Assembly: GCA_036563615.1 (NCBI GenBank)
Contig: DATCMB010000016.1
Coordinates: 186,001 to 250,000, forward strand
Length of the DNA stretch: 64,000 nt
Source of the DNA: Candidatus Binatia bacterium
GTDB taxonomy: Bacteria > Desulfobacterota > Binatia > UBA12015
Direction of reading: 5' to 3'
Position numbers and translations under genes: made by a program. Positions 46,104-55,517 of the stretch are shown here, piece after piece; positions within the stretch are counted from its first letter, which is position 1; each line of letters opens with the position of its first letter. The notes below the pieces were generated by a model. That model was not told the DNA's origin. It searched no databases and worked only from the letters and a program-made list of their open reading frames with translations.

Positions 46104-47480
46104 TCACTCGCTGCCGGCGGCGCCGCGCGGCGGCAGCGGCTCGCGCATCGTCACGAGCTCCTCGGCCGCGGTCGGGTGGATGCCGATGGTCGCGTCGAGC
46201 TGCGCCTTGGTGGCGCCGCACTTCATCGCCACCGCGAAGCCCTGGATGATCTCGCCCGCCTCGGGTCCGACCATGTGCACGCCGACGACGCGGTCGGTCC
46301 GCGGATCGACGAGCAGCTTCATCATCGTCGTCTCGTCGCGTCCGGTGAGGGTGTGCTTGAGCGGTCGGAAGCGCGTGCGGAAGACCGTCACCTCGCCGAG
46401 CTCGGCGCGCGCCTCGGCCTCGGTCATGCCGACCGCCGCGACGTTCGGGTGGCTGAAGACCGCGGACGGCACGTCGCGATGGTCGGGCTTGGTCGGCTTG
46501 CCGCCGAACAACGTCGCCGCGACCGCCGCGCCCTCGTGGATTGCGACCGGCGTCAAGTTGATCCGGTCGGTGACGTCGCCGACGGCATAGATGCTCGGCA
46601 CCGACGAGCACGAGTACTCGTCGACCAGCACGGCGCCGGCGGGATCGAGCTTGACGCCCGCCTCCTCGAGCCCGAGGCCGCGCGTGTTCGGCACGCGTCC
46701 GGTCGCCATCAGAACCTGATCGACCTCGAGCACGCTGCCGTCGGTGAGCGTCGCACAGAGCGTCGAGCCGCGCCGCTCGACCGCCGCGAGCTGCACGCCG
46801 AAGCGCAGATCGATGCCCTGCTTGCGCATCTCCTCGGCGAGCACGCTGCGCACGTCGTCGTCGAAGCCGCGCAGGAAGAGGTCGCCGCGGTAGATCTGCA
46901 CGACGTGCGCGCCCAGGCCGTGCAGGATCCCGGCGAACTCGACCGCGATGTAGCCGCCGCCGACGATCAGCACGCGTCGCGGCAGCTCCGGCAGGAAGAA
47001 GATCTCGTTCGAGGTGATGGTCAGCTCGCAGCCGGGTCCCGAGGGGACGAACGGGATCGAGCCGGTCGCGACCAGGATGTAGCGCGCGGTGACGCGTCGG
47101 CCGTCGACCTCGACGGTGTGCGGGTCGAGCACGCGGGCGCGGCCGTGGAGGATCTCGACCCCGTGGCGCTTCAGGATGTCGCCATAGACGCCGTTCAGGC
47201 GGGCGATCTCGCGGTCCTTGTTGGCGATCAGGGTCGCCCAGTCGAAGCGCGGCGGCGGGACCGTCCAGCCGTAGGCGGCGGCATCACGGAAGTCGACGCC
47301 GTAGTGGGCCGCATAGAAGAGCAGCTTCTTCGGGATGCAGCCGACGTTGACGCAGGTGCCGCCGAGCCGCTTGTCCTCGGCGACCGCCACCCGGGCGCCA
47401 TAGGAGGCCGCCATCCGGCTCGCGCGCACCCCGCCCGACCCGGCCCCGATGGTGAAGAGGTCGTAGTCGTACTCCGCCAT
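46104..47480 (-). CDS. gor: Glutathione-disulfide reductase
   Basis: FAD/NADPH disulfide oxidoreductase of 458 residues. The FAD site GAGSGGVRASRMAASYG starts at 12. The redox disulfide is in GGTCVNVGCIPKKL (about 40-53), the glutathione reductase form. The pyridine-nucleotide loop is VGGGYIAVEFAGILHGLGA, and the basic residues after it (IYRGDLFLRGFDDDVR) indicate NADPH rather than NADH, which argues against dihydrolipoamide dehydrogenase. The interface His-Glu pair is in GIHPTAAEELVTM. ATG 47480; it diverges from the CmoB-like gene. Mercuric or trypanothione-type relatives are less likely because no extra cysteines are present. Confidence 0.93.
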   Translation of the reverse strand: MAEYDYDLFTIGAGSGGVRASRMAASYGARVAVAEDKRLGGTCVNVGCIPKKLLFYAAHYGVDFRDAAAYGWTVPPPRFDWATLIANKDREIARLNGVYGDILKRHGVEILHGRARVLDPHTVEVDGRRVTARYILVATGSIPFVPSGPGCELTITSNEIFFLPELPRRVLIVGGGYIAVEFAGILHGLGAHVVQIYRGDLFLRGFDDDVRSVLAEEMRKQGIDLRFGVQLAAVERRGSTLCATLTDGSVLEVDQVLMATGRVPNTRGLGLEEAGVKLDPAGAVLVDEYSCSSVPSIYAVGDVTDRINLTPVAIHEGAAVAATLFGGKPTKPDHRDVPSAVFSHPNVAAVGMTEAEARAELGEVTVFRTRFRPLKHTLTGRDETTMMKLLVDPRTDRVVGVHMVGPEAGEIIQGFAVAMKCGATKAQLDATIGIHPTAAEELVTMREPLPPRGAAGSE

Positions 47481-47597
47481 CGCGAAAACCTCGCTTCCTT
47501 TCCACAGGACCGTCCGTTAAGTTCCCACGGCGCCGGTCCGATCATCCTCGGCGTGCCTCGCCCGGCCCCCGCCGCCGCCTCCGAGAAGGACTTCTCC

Positions 47598-48458
47598 ATG
47601 GACCAGGAACAGATTCGCCAGAAGATCGCGAGCTTTCCGCGATGGCACTACCAGTTCGACCTTGCGGGCAACCTGACGCCGATCTTCCGCGAGAAGTGGA
47701 TCATCCGTCACGCCGAGCGCAAACGCTACTTCTTCGACCCGGTGGTCGACCTGCTCGGCGGATCGCTCAAGGGCAAGCGCGTCCTCGACCTCGGCTGCAA
47801 CGCCGGCTTCTGGTCGCTGAACGCCATCGAAGCAGGGGCGGACTTCGTGCTCGGCGTCGACGGGCGTCAGATGCACGTCGACCAGGCGAACTTCGTCTTT
47901 GACGTCAAGGGCATCGACAAGAGCCGCTACCACTTCGCGCAGGGCAACCTGTACGAGTTCGACTTCTCGCCGTGGGCCCCGTTCGACATCGTCTTCTGCT
48001 TCGGGCTGATGTACCACATCGCGAAGCCGATGGGGCTGATCGAGCTGATCTCGCGGATCAACACCGACATCCTCATCATCGACACCGGCATCATCCGCCT
48101 GCCCGGCTCGTTCGTGCGCTACCGTCGGGAGAGCACCAACGACCCGCGCGCGACCATGGAGTACGAGCTCGTCAGCTCGCCGACCAAGGAAGCGATTCGC
48201 GACATGGTGCAGACGCTCGGCTACAAGGCGGTCGTCCTGCGGCCGCAGTTCCGGAGCTACGTCGGCTCGCGGCGCTACGAGAACGGGCTGCGGCGCGCGT
48301 TCCTCTGCGCGAAGCAGACCGACCTCTCGAAGCTGCGCGTGCCGATCGAGGGCTGGGAGGAGCCGACGCGCTGGTTCCACGCGCCGGTCTGGTACGCCTA
48401 CCGCCTGGTTCAGAAGGCGCGCGAGAAGGGCCTGCCGGGCTTCCGCACGCCGACCTGA
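47598..48458 (+). CDS. CmoB/DUF1698-like class I SAM-dependent methyltransferase
   Basis: A 286-residue methyltransferase. The SAM motif VLDLGCNAGFWSLNAIEAGA is at about 60-79, followed by VLGVDGRQMHVDQANFVF and FDIVFCFGLMYHI, a pattern typical of the CmoB/DUF1698 family. CmoB makes the carboxymethoxy group of tRNA uridine-34 and is about 320 residues; this one is shorter and lacks a nearby cmoA. A small-molecule or glycan methyltransferase is therefore an equal possibility. ATG 47598 has AAGGA upstream. It diverges from gor and converges on the sulfatase-fold gene, 13 bp away. Confidence 0.82.
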   Translation: MDQEQIRQKIASFPRWHYQFDLAGNLTPIFREKWIIRHAERKRYFFDPVVDLLGGSLKGKRVLDLGCNAGFWSLNAIEAGADFVLGVDGRQMHVDQANFVFDVKGIDKSRYHFAQGNLYEFDFSPWAPFDIVFCFGLMYHIAKPMGLIELISRINTDILIIDTGIIRLPGSFVRYRRESTNDPRATMEYELVSSPTKEAIRDMVQTLGYKAVVLRPQFRSYVGSRRYENGLRRAFLCAKQTDLSKLRVPIEGWEEPTRWFHAPVWYAYRLVQKAREKGLPGFRTPT

Positions 48459-48471
48459 GCCGCGCGCTCCG

Positions 48472-49932
48472 TCACTCGACGTAGCCGAGCGCGCGGAGCT
48501 GCTCGACGGTCTGCGGATCGACCTCCGGCTGGTCCTCGTGGAGCTCGCTCGACGCCTCGCGGGACTTCCGCAGGCGCCGCTCGAAGCCGAGCAGCACGAA
48601 GCGCATCCTGCGGATCACGTCGGGCTGCGCCTCGGCGAGGTTGTTCTGATCGAGCGGATCGCTGCGCACGTCGTACAGCTCGAGCACGCCGGGGTCGTTG
48701 CGCGGCATGTGGAAGTTCCCGTCGGTGATGCTGCGCAAGCGCGAGAACCAGGCGAAGTTGTAGACGCGCTCGGAGCTCGGCTTCGTCCCGGGCGCCGCCC
48801 CGGACGCCGCTGCGCTTTCATCCGACGCCGCCGCGGCGGCGATCAGCGGCAGCAGGCTGCGCCCCTCGCTCGTCGGCGGCGCCTCGCGACCCGCGAGCTC
48901 GGCGAGCGTCGGCATCACGTCGATGCCACGTGCGATGCTCGCGACGCGCACGCCGGCGGGCAGCCGTCCGCCCTGCACGATGAGCGGCACACGGAGCAGC
49001 TCCTGGTAGACCGTGTGCCCGTGGCCGAGGCCGCCGTGCTCCATGAACTCGTCGCCGTGGTCGGCGGTCACGATGAAGATCGTCTCGCGGCCGCGCGAGA
49101 CGCTCTCGAACATCGGGAAGAGCTCGCGCAGGCTGTCGTCGACGTACCGGATGCAGGCGTCGTAGCTGTCGACCATGAAGCGTAGGTCGCGCAGGCTCGG
49201 CTTCGGCTCGCGCTCCTCGAACGTGCCGTTGCGATAGAAGTCGCGCCCCCACGTCGTCTGGAAGACGCGCTTCAGGTGCTCCGGCGGCAGGTACGGATTG
49301 TGGACGTCCATGTAGTGGACGTACGCGAAGAACGGCCGGCTCGGATCGAGCTCCGCGACGAGGTCCTTCGCCGCCGCGTTCACCTCCTCGGCGAGCGCGT
49401 GCCCGTGCGCCTTGGACGTGCCGGGCAGGTAGCGCGACAGACGCATCCCCTGCGCGAAGGTCGCCTCCGGCGCGTGGTGCGGGTTGGTGAACACGCCGAG
49501 CGTGTCGTAGCCGACCTCCGCGAGCATCTCCGCCAGGGTCGAATTTTGGTCGGCGAGGCGGTAGATCGTCCAGAGCTCTTCGGGGCGCGCGTTGCGGCGG
49601 ACCAGCAGCGGCGCCACCTGCCCCGTGAGCAGCGCCGCCGTCGCGTTGAACGTCTGCGGCGCGTGCGACCACGCGTTGTCGAACACGACGCCGCGGCGCG
49701 CGACCTCGTCGAGGAAGGGCGTGACCGGTCGCGGATAGCCGTACGCGCCGACGTGATCGCGGCGCAGGGCATCGATCACGACCAGCACGATGTTCGGCTG
49801 CGGCGCGGGCCGCGGGACCACGGCGTACGCGGCCACGAGGCCGACGCCGACGACGGCGAAGACGATCAGCCAGAGCGCGGCGCTCGCGCGCCGGCTGCGC
49901 AGCGCAGGTCCTGGGCGTGCTTCCTTGACCAT
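48472..49932 (-). CDS. Membrane-anchored sulfatase/alkaline-phosphatase-fold enzyme with Thr at nucleophile
   Basis: A 486-residue protein. After MVKEARPGPALRSRRA a membrane helix (LWLIVFAVVGVGLVAAYAVV) anchors it, with the catalytic domain periplasmic. The metal site begins VLVVIDALRRDHVGAYGY, then HAPQTFNATAALLTG. In sulfatases the residue seven before LLTG is Cys or Ser made into formylglycine; here it is Thr. The second metal site is VTADHGDEFMEHGGLGHGHT. Sulfatase-fold enzymes with Thr include phosphoethanolamine and phosphoglycerol transferases, so the substrate may be a phosphate ester rather than a sulfate. The C-terminus ends in ALGYVE, typical of this family. ATG 49932; a longer start at 49989 overlaps the leader. 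Confidence 0.85.
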   Translation of the reverse strand: MVKEARPGPALRSRRASAALWLIVFAVVGVGLVAAYAVVPRPAPQPNIVLVVIDALRRDHVGAYGYPRPVTPFLDEVARRGVVFDNAWSHAPQTFNATAALLTGQVAPLLVRRNARPEELWTIYRLADQNSTLAEMLAEVGYDTLGVFTNPHHAPEATFAQGMRLSRYLPGTSKAHGHALAEEVNAAAKDLVAELDPSRPFFAYVHYMDVHNPYLPPEHLKRVFQTTWGRDFYRNGTFEEREPKPSLRDLRFMVDSYDACIRYVDDSLRELFPMFESVSRGRETIFIVTADHGDEFMEHGGLGHGHTVYQELLRVPLIVQGGRLPAGVRVASIARGIDVMPTLAELAGREAPPTSEGRSLLPLIAAAAASDESAAASGAAPGTKPSSERVYNFAWFSRLRSITDGNFHMPRNDPGVLELYDVRSDPLDQNNLAEAQPDVIRRMRFVLLGFERRLRKSREASSELHEDQPEVDPQTVEQLRALGYVE

Positions 49933-50072
49933 GCCCCCCAAAATTCGCCCGAAGACGACGCGTCGGCTCCCCACCGACGCGGACCCCACGTTTGACTAGC
50001 GCCTCGCGACGCGGCTGTAAATCACCGAACGATGGAATGCCGCCCGGCAGGGCTGCTACCTCTTTCTGCCGC

Positions 50073-51872
50073 ATGGACTTCCTGTCCCGCGTCGCGACCT
50101 TCGTCGAGGACCTGATCGAGCTACCGCAGTTCCTGCGCGTCAAGCGCGCGCTGGACGCGGCAGGGCAAGGCGCGCTCGCCACGATGGGCTACGTCTGCCG
50201 CCGGCAGGCGGAGAAGATCCCCGATCGCACGGCCTTGCGCTTCGAGCGCGAGCAGGTCACGTACGGCGAGTTCAACGCGGGCGTGAACCGCTACGCGCAC
50301 GTGCTCGCCAAGCACGGCGTCCGCAAGGGCGACGTCGTCAACATCATGATGGAGAACTCCCCCGCCATGCTGATGGCCCAGGGGGCGTGCGCGAAGCTCG
50401 GCGCGATCGGCGCGCTGATCAACACGCACCTCGAGGGACGGGCGCTCCTGCACGTGCATCGCGCGTCGCGCGCGAAGGTCGCCGTGGTCGACCGGCCGTG
50501 CGCACGCGCGATGCTGCCGCTGCTCGACGAGCTGCGCGATCTGCAGGTCCTCGCCGACGTCCCGGAGATCGTCGCCGAAGGCTCGCGCTTCCTGTCGCTC
50601 GGCGAGGCGCTCGACGCCGCGTCCGACGCCGAGATCGACATCCCCGACGTCAAGATCTCGGACGTCTTCCTCTACGTCTACACGTCCGGCACGACGGGCT
50701 TCCCCAAGCCCGCGATCGTGCGCCACGGACGCTTCACCGCCGGCGGCCACTCGCTCGCGGTCCTGCTCGATTTGACGCCGGACGATTGCTCCTACGCGCC
50801 GACGCCGCTCTACCACGGCTACGCCAACTTCGTCGGCTTCGCGCCTGCCTTCCACATCGGCGCATGCTTCGCGTCGAGACGAAAGTTCAGCGCGACGGAG
50901 TTCCTGCCCGACGTCCGCCGGCACGGCGCGACGGTGTTCTGCTACGTCGGCGAGCTCTGCCGCTACCTGCTGCGCACGCCGCCGACGCCCGGCGACCGCG
51001 ACCACCGCCTCCGCCTCGCGACCGGCCCCGGCCTGCGTCCGGACATCTGGCTCGAGTTCAAGAACCGCTTCGGCATCGAGCGCATCATCGACTCGTACGG
51101 GCAGACCGAGGGCAACGTCAGCCTGCAGAACCGCCGTGGGCGGGTCGGGTCGTGCGGTCGCTGCGCGCCGTTCCAGCACGATCAGCTCAAGCTCGCTCGC
51201 TACGACCTCGAGCGCGGCGAGCTCGTCCGCGGCCCGGACGGCTTCCTCGTCGAGTGCAAGGTCGGCGAGGCCGGCGAGCTCCTGAGCCGCATCTCGAAGA
51301 AGAGCGCGATGGCGTTCGATGGCTATGCGGATCCCGCCGACAACGAGCGCAAGCTGGTGCGCGACTGCTTCGAGAAGGGCGACCTCTACCTGCGCACCGG
51401 CGACCTGCTGCGGCGCGACTACGCGTCGTACTACTACTTCGTCGACCGCATCGGCGACACGTTCCGCTGGAAGGGCGAGAACGTCGCGACCATGGAGGTC
51501 GAGCACCTGCTGAACCAGTGCCCGGGCGTGCACGAGACCGCGGTCTACGGCGTGCAGGTGCCCGGGACGGAAGGACGCGCCGGCATGGCGCTGGTCGTTC
51601 CCGCGGACGGCGCCGGCTTCGACCCGCAGGCCTTCTACGACCACGCCGCGCGCGCGCTGCCGCCGTACGCGCGACCGCTGTTCGTCCGCGTCGCGCCGAA
51701 CGTCGACGTCACCGGCAACTTCAAGACGCGCAAGACGCGCCTCCAGGCGGAAGGCTTCGATCCCGAGCGGGTCGAGGATCCGCTGTGGTTCCGCGACGAC
51801 GCGCGACGGACGTTCGTGCCCCTCGAGCGCGAGCTGTACCGAGAGATCGTCGAGGGAAGGGTCAAGCTCTGA
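50073..51872 (+). CDS. FATP/SLC27-type long-chain acyl-CoA synthetase
   Basis: Adenylate-forming enzyme that activates fatty acids to acyl-CoA at the inner membrane. It has 599 residues. The ATP P-loop motif YTSGTTGFPKPAI is at about 203, and the A5-type motif DSYGQTEGN near 340 is the FATP/very-long-chain form. The hinge FRWKGENVATMEVE and the C-terminal GNFKTRKTRLQAEGFDP are also family features. ATG 50073 is in frame after an N-terminal extension with no support; no ribosome site is seen. Its TGA shares one base with the ATG of corA (TGATG), so the two are translationally coupled despite unrelated roles. Substrate length is not readable. Confidence 0.93.
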   Translation: MDFLSRVATFVEDLIELPQFLRVKRALDAAGQGALATMGYVCRRQAEKIPDRTALRFEREQVTYGEFNAGVNRYAHVLAKHGVRKGDVVNIMMENSPAMLMAQGACAKLGAIGALINTHLEGRALLHVHRASRAKVAVVDRPCARAMLPLLDELRDLQVLADVPEIVAEGSRFLSLGEALDAASDAEIDIPDVKISDVFLYVYTSGTTGFPKPAIVRHGRFTAGGHSLAVLLDLTPDDCSYAPTPLYHGYANFVGFAPAFHIGACFASRRKFSATEFLPDVRRHGATVFCYVGELCRYLLRTPPTPGDRDHRLRLATGPGLRPDIWLEFKNRFGIERIIDSYGQTEGNVSLQNRRGRVGSCGRCAPFQHDQLKLARYDLERGELVRGPDGFLVECKVGEAGELLSRISKKSAMAFDGYADPADNERKLVRDCFEKGDLYLRTGDLLRRDYASYYYFVDRIGDTFRWKGENVATMEVEHLLNQCPGVHETAVYGVQVPGTEGRAGMALVVPADGAGFDPQAFYDHAARALPPYARPLFVRVAPNVDVTGNFKTRKTRLQAEGFDPERVEDPLWFRDDARRTFVPLERELYREIVEGRVKL

Positions 51873-52837
51873 TGCTCACGGTGTTCGTCAGCCTGCACGG
51901 GCAGGTGCGCAAGGCGCCGATGATCGACCCGGCCTGGCTGCGCCCCGACAGCACCGCGAACGTCTGGGTCGATCTCGCATCGCCGACCGAGGAGGAAGCG
52001 CGCATCCTGCGCGACGTCTTCCACTTCCACGAGCTCGCGATCGAGGACGCGCTGATGGAAGTGCACCACCCGAAGGTCGAGACCTACGGCGACTTCCTCT
52101 ACGTCATCCTGCACGGAATCGACTTCGAGGCCTCGCGTCACCACTTCGCGACGCACGACACCGACTTCTTCCTCGGCCGCAACTTCCTCGTCACGGTGCA
52201 CGACGGCACCTCGCGTTCGATCGGGCACCTGCATCGGGTGTGCGAGCGCAACGCGCGCGTGCTCGAGGAAGGTCCGGCGGCGCTCATGCACCGGATCGTC
52301 GACACCATGGTCGACAACTACGTGCCCGAGGTCGAGAAGCTCGCCGACAAGCTCGACCAGATCGAGCACCAGGTGTTCGAGGAGCCCAACAAGAACCTGA
52401 TCAAGGAGATTCTTGCCTTGAAGCGTGACGTCGCCGCGATGCGCCGCGTGGTGCTGCCGCAGCGCGACGTCGTGAGCCGGCTCGCGCGCCGCGAGTTCGA
52501 CTTCATCGGCGAGCAGGTCTCCTACCGCTTCCGCGACGTCTACGACCACCTCGTGCGGCTCACCGACGAGTCGATGCTGTTCCACGACCGGCTGTCGAGC
52601 CTGCTCGACGCGCACCTCGCGAGCGTGTCGAACCGCCTGAACCAGGTCATGAAGGTGCTGACGGTGATCACGACGATTTTCATGCCGCTCACCGCGCTCA
52701 CGAGCCTCTGGGGGATGAACGTGAAGCTCCCCGTCTACCCGGGCGGCGCGGCGCTGCAGTTCTGGTGGATCGTCGGCATCATGATCGTCACCGCGGTCGC
52801 CATGCTGGTCGCCTTCCGCAGGCGCCGCTGGCTCTGA
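51872..52837 (+). CDS. corA: CorA-family divalent cation channel
   Basis: A 321-residue Mg2+/Co2+ channel. The N-terminal cytoplasmic domain carries WVDLASPTEEEARIL and the usual long helices (LADKLDQIEHQVFEEP, EILALKRDVAAMRR). Two C-terminal membrane helices follow: VLTVITTIFMPLTALTSLWGMNVKLP, where GMN (about residue 284) is the selectivity signature, and WWIVGIMIVTAVAMLVAF. The positively charged C-terminal RRRRWL is as expected. The start overlaps the acyl-CoA synthetase stop by one base. Confidence 0.95.
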   Translation: MLTVFVSLHGQVRKAPMIDPAWLRPDSTANVWVDLASPTEEEARILRDVFHFHELAIEDALMEVHHPKVETYGDFLYVILHGIDFEASRHHFATHDTDFFLGRNFLVTVHDGTSRSIGHLHRVCERNARVLEEGPAALMHRIVDTMVDNYVPEVEKLADKLDQIEHQVFEEPNKNLIKEILALKRDVAAMRRVVLPQRDVVSRLARREFDFIGEQVSYRFRDVYDHLVRLTDESMLFHDRLSSLLDAHLASVSNRLNQVMKVLTVITTIFMPLTALTSLWGMNVKLPVYPGGAALQFWWIVGIMIVTAVAMLVAFRRRRWL

Positions 52838-52849
52838 GCGGGCGCTCAT

Positions 52850-53052
52850 CGCGTCTTCACCCGCTGGCGAAGCTTGCGTGCCGGCGGGCGCGGCGTGCTG
52901 TCGTCGCGTCGTGACCCGCTGCCGAAGCTTCTGTGCCAGTGGGCGCGCCGCGGTGTCGTCGCGTTTGTGACCCGCTGCCGAAGCTTGCGTGCAGGTGGGC
53001 GCGTCGCGGTGGGGCCGGGTCCGGCGCCGCCGCACCGCGTTCACCGGCACAG
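52850..53052. repeat. Tandem imperfect repeats ending in a 62-bp palindrome (upstream cluster)
   Basis: Within the 465-bp gap before the matrixin gene, about 55-bp units recur at about 52850-52902, 52903-52957 and 52958 onward. Each has GACCCGCTG, CGAAGCTT, and GTG-C-x-x-GTGGGCGCG. The third continues into a 62-bp imperfect palindrome (52989-53050), whose left half GTGCAGGTGGGCGCGTCGCG is nearly identical to the copy at 55298. It could act as a terminator for corA or be a REP-like element. The rest of the gap, to 53302, shows nothing else that I can name. Confidence 0.75.
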
Positions 53053-53302
53053 GACGCTCACCGACGGACGCAGGCGACGACGACGGCGCCAGGACGGTGC
53101 GACGGCGCGCGCGTCGCGTCACGCCGCCGTACACCACGTCGTCGCCGCGTCACGATCTCGACGCGTGATCGCCGCGCGCGCACCGGAGCACCCACGTCCG
53201 CACGGCCCGTTGCGGGCGTCGCGCGCGGCACACGCCGTGCATCGCCCGCCGCGCGCGTCCGGTCCGCCGGACGCGACACGCGACGCGGGAGGTGCGCACG
53301 AC

Positions 53303-55225
53303 ATGGTTCTTTCCCGATCCCTTCTCCTCGTGCTCGCGGCGTGCGCGACGCTCGTCGCGGCTTCCGTCCGCGACGCGCGCGCCGGCAGGGCAAGCTCCTC
53401 CTCGCCCACCCTGCCGCCTGCCTTGTGCTTCGCGCCGGGAACCGACCCCGCGCTGGTCGAGGATTACGCTCGCGCGTTCGCCATCGGACCGTCGCTCGGC
53501 GCGCGCCGCAGCTCCGACCTCGCCGGCCCCGCCGCGCAGTACCAGGACGGCTGGCGCTGGACGAGGACCGCGACCAACGGCTCCGGCCTCAAGCAGGGCG
53601 ACCCGACGACGATCACCTGGAGCATCGTCCCCGACGGCACGCCGATCGAGGGGACGGCGGGCGAGCCGTCCGCGCCGAGCAACCTGCGCGCGTTCCTGAA
53701 CTCGATCTACGGCAGCGAGACCGTCTGGCTGCCGATCTTCCACGAGGTGTTCGCGCGCTGGGGCGAGCTCACCGGCATCACCTACGTGTACCAGCCGACC
53801 GACGACGGCGTCCCGCTGTTCTACTACGAAGGCGTGCTCGGCGTGCGCGGCGACGTGCGGATCGGCGGTCACCGGATCGACGGCAACGGCAACGTCCTCG
53901 CCTACAACTTCTATCCGAACAACGGCGACATGGTGCTCGACACCGCCGACGCGTTCTTCGCCAACACCAGCAACAACTCGCTGCGGCTGCGGAACACCAT
54001 CGCGCACGAGCACGGCCACGGCCTCGGCCTGCGGCACAACTGCCCCATCAACGAGACGAAGCTGATGGAGCCGTACTTGACGCTTGCGTTCGACGGACCG
54101 CAGCACGACGACGTGCTCGGCGCGAACCGCGCGTACGGCGACGATCTCGAGCACAACGACCACACGGGCAGCAGCTCCGACCTCGGCGCGCTGAGCAACG
54201 GCACGGTGACCGTGCGCGGTCTCAGCGCCGACGACGACACGGACGTCGACTACTTCCAGTTCCGCGTCGGGCCGGGGAAGAAGGCGACGGTCAAGGTCAC
54301 GCCGGTCGGCATGGCGTACCCGCAAGCGACGCAGGCCCCGTCGGGCTCCTGCAATCCTTGGGCGCTCTACAACTCGCTCACGCAGAACGACCTCGCCGTG
54401 CAGCTCCTCGGCGCCGGGGGTCAGAGCGTGCTCGGCACCGCGAACGCCGAGCCGGCTGGTCGGGCGGAGACGCTCGCGAACGTCGCGCTGCCGGGCGCCG
54501 GGACATACTTCGTGCGCGTGCTGCCCGGGCCGAACGACGTCGCCCAGCTCTATGATCTGAGCTTGACGATCGCCGACGTCGCGCCGCTGCCCGACAAGAT
54601 CTTCGGCGACGAGTTCGAGAGCCCGTCGCTCGCCGGGTGGAGCCTCGCCAGGACGGGCAACGGCAAGCTCTTCCCGTCGACGGCCGCGGCGATGTTCGGC
54701 GCCCGCGGCCTCGAGGCGGTAGTCGACGTCCCGAAGCGCCTCTTCCTCCAGGACGACACGCCGAACGCCGAGTCGCGCTACCGCGTGCGCTTCTGGTTCG
54801 ATCCGAACGGCTTCGTCCCGGGCCCCAACAAGAGGAAGGTGCAGATCCTGCAGCTCTTCAGCCGCGAGCCGAAGAAGAAGAGGATCGTCTCCGTGTTCGT
54901 CCGCCGGACGGCGAACGGCTACCAGATCAACGCGAAGGTCCGCCGCGACGGCGCCGGGATGGTCGGCACGGGCTGGCGCGCGTTCAGCGACGCGCCGCAC
55001 GCGATCGAGCTGGATTGGAAGAAGTCGGCGTCGCCGGAGGCGGGCGACGGGCACCTGCAGCTGTGGATCGATGGTACGTCGGTCGGGCTGCTGTCCGGCC
55101 TCGACAACGCGGCGCACTTCGTCGACTTCGTGCGCTTCGGTCTGCCTGCGGTACGCGCGACGACGTCGGGGCGGGTGTACTTCGATCGCTTCGAGTCGCG
55201 GCGCGCGTCGTACATCGGGCCGTGA
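53303..55225 (+). CDS. Secreted matrixin-type metzincin protease with PPC and C-terminal beta-sandwich domains
   Basis: A 640-residue exported zinc protease. Signal peptide VLSRSLLLVLAACATLVAAS. The zinc site HEHGHGLGLRH (about 236-246) follows the HExxHxxGxxH metzincin pattern, and a Met-turn candidate is in ETKLMEPY. Around 290-395 a bacterial pre-peptidase C-terminal domain is seen (DVDYFQFRVGPGKKATVKVTP, then GTYFVRVLPGPN). Residues about 430-640 are a lectin/LamG-like beta domain (FESPSLAGWSLARTGNG, HLQLWIDGTSVG). ATG 53303 has GGGAGGTG upstream. It is flanked by the palindromic repeat pair described separately. Confidence 0.9.
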   Translation: MVLSRSLLLVLAACATLVAASVRDARAGRASSSSPTLPPALCFAPGTDPALVEDYARAFAIGPSLGARRSSDLAGPAAQYQDGWRWTRTATNGSGLKQGDPTTITWSIVPDGTPIEGTAGEPSAPSNLRAFLNSIYGSETVWLPIFHEVFARWGELTGITYVYQPTDDGVPLFYYEGVLGVRGDVRIGGHRIDGNGNVLAYNFYPNNGDMVLDTADAFFANTSNNSLRLRNTIAHEHGHGLGLRHNCPINETKLMEPYLTLAFDGPQHDDVLGANRAYGDDLEHNDHTGSSSDLGALSNGTVTVRGLSADDDTDVDYFQFRVGPGKKATVKVTPVGMAYPQATQAPSGSCNPWALYNSLTQNDLAVQLLGAGGQSVLGTANAEPAGRAETLANVALPGAGTYFVRVLPGPNDVAQLYDLSLTIADVAPLPDKIFGDEFESPSLAGWSLARTGNGKLFPSTAAAMFGARGLEAVVDVPKRLFLQDDTPNAESRYRVRFWFDPNGFVPGPNKRKVQILQLFSREPKKKRIVSVFVRRTANGYQINAKVRRDGAGMVGTGWRAFSDAPHAIELDWKKSASPEAGDGHLQLWIDGTSVGLLSGLDNAAHFVDFVRFGLPAVRATTSGRVYFDRFESRRASYIGP

Positions 55226-55237
55226 GGGGCGCCGCGC

Positions 55238-55361
55238 GCCGTGTCGGTGGGCGCGGCGCGCGGTCGTCGCGTTTGTGACCCGCTGGCCGAGGCTTCTGTG
55301 CCAGTGGGCGCGTCGCGGTGGGGCCGGGTCCGGCCCCGCCGCAGCGCGCCCACCGGCACAG
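55238..55361. repeat. Palindromic repeat, downstream copy
   Basis: The segment from 55264 repeats the third unit at 52956-53052 almost base for base (GTCGCGTTTGTGACCCGCTG, then GTGGGCGCGTCGCGGTGGGG). It contains a 62-bp palindrome at 55298-55359, in which 26 of 31 pairs match plus two G-T pairs. It is in the same orientation as the upstream copy, so the two are direct repeats around the matrixin gene. The remainder of the gap, 55362-55517, has no recognised feature. Confidence 0.8.
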
Positions 55362-55517
55362 ACTCCCAGGAACGGATGCACGCGCCGACACCCCGATCGT
55401 TCGCACCGGCACGAACGTCGACCGTCGAGCGACGCACGGTGCCGACGAGCAAAACGTGCAGCGAGAGCGCCCTCGCTCCGACGGCGAACTGCGGCAACGC
55501 GCGCGGCGGCGCGCGCG

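Noticed and set aside
52850..55361. The palindromic repeats as terminal inverted repeats of an insertion sequence.
   Set aside because: The two copies are in direct, not inverted, orientation, and no transposase gene lies between or near them.
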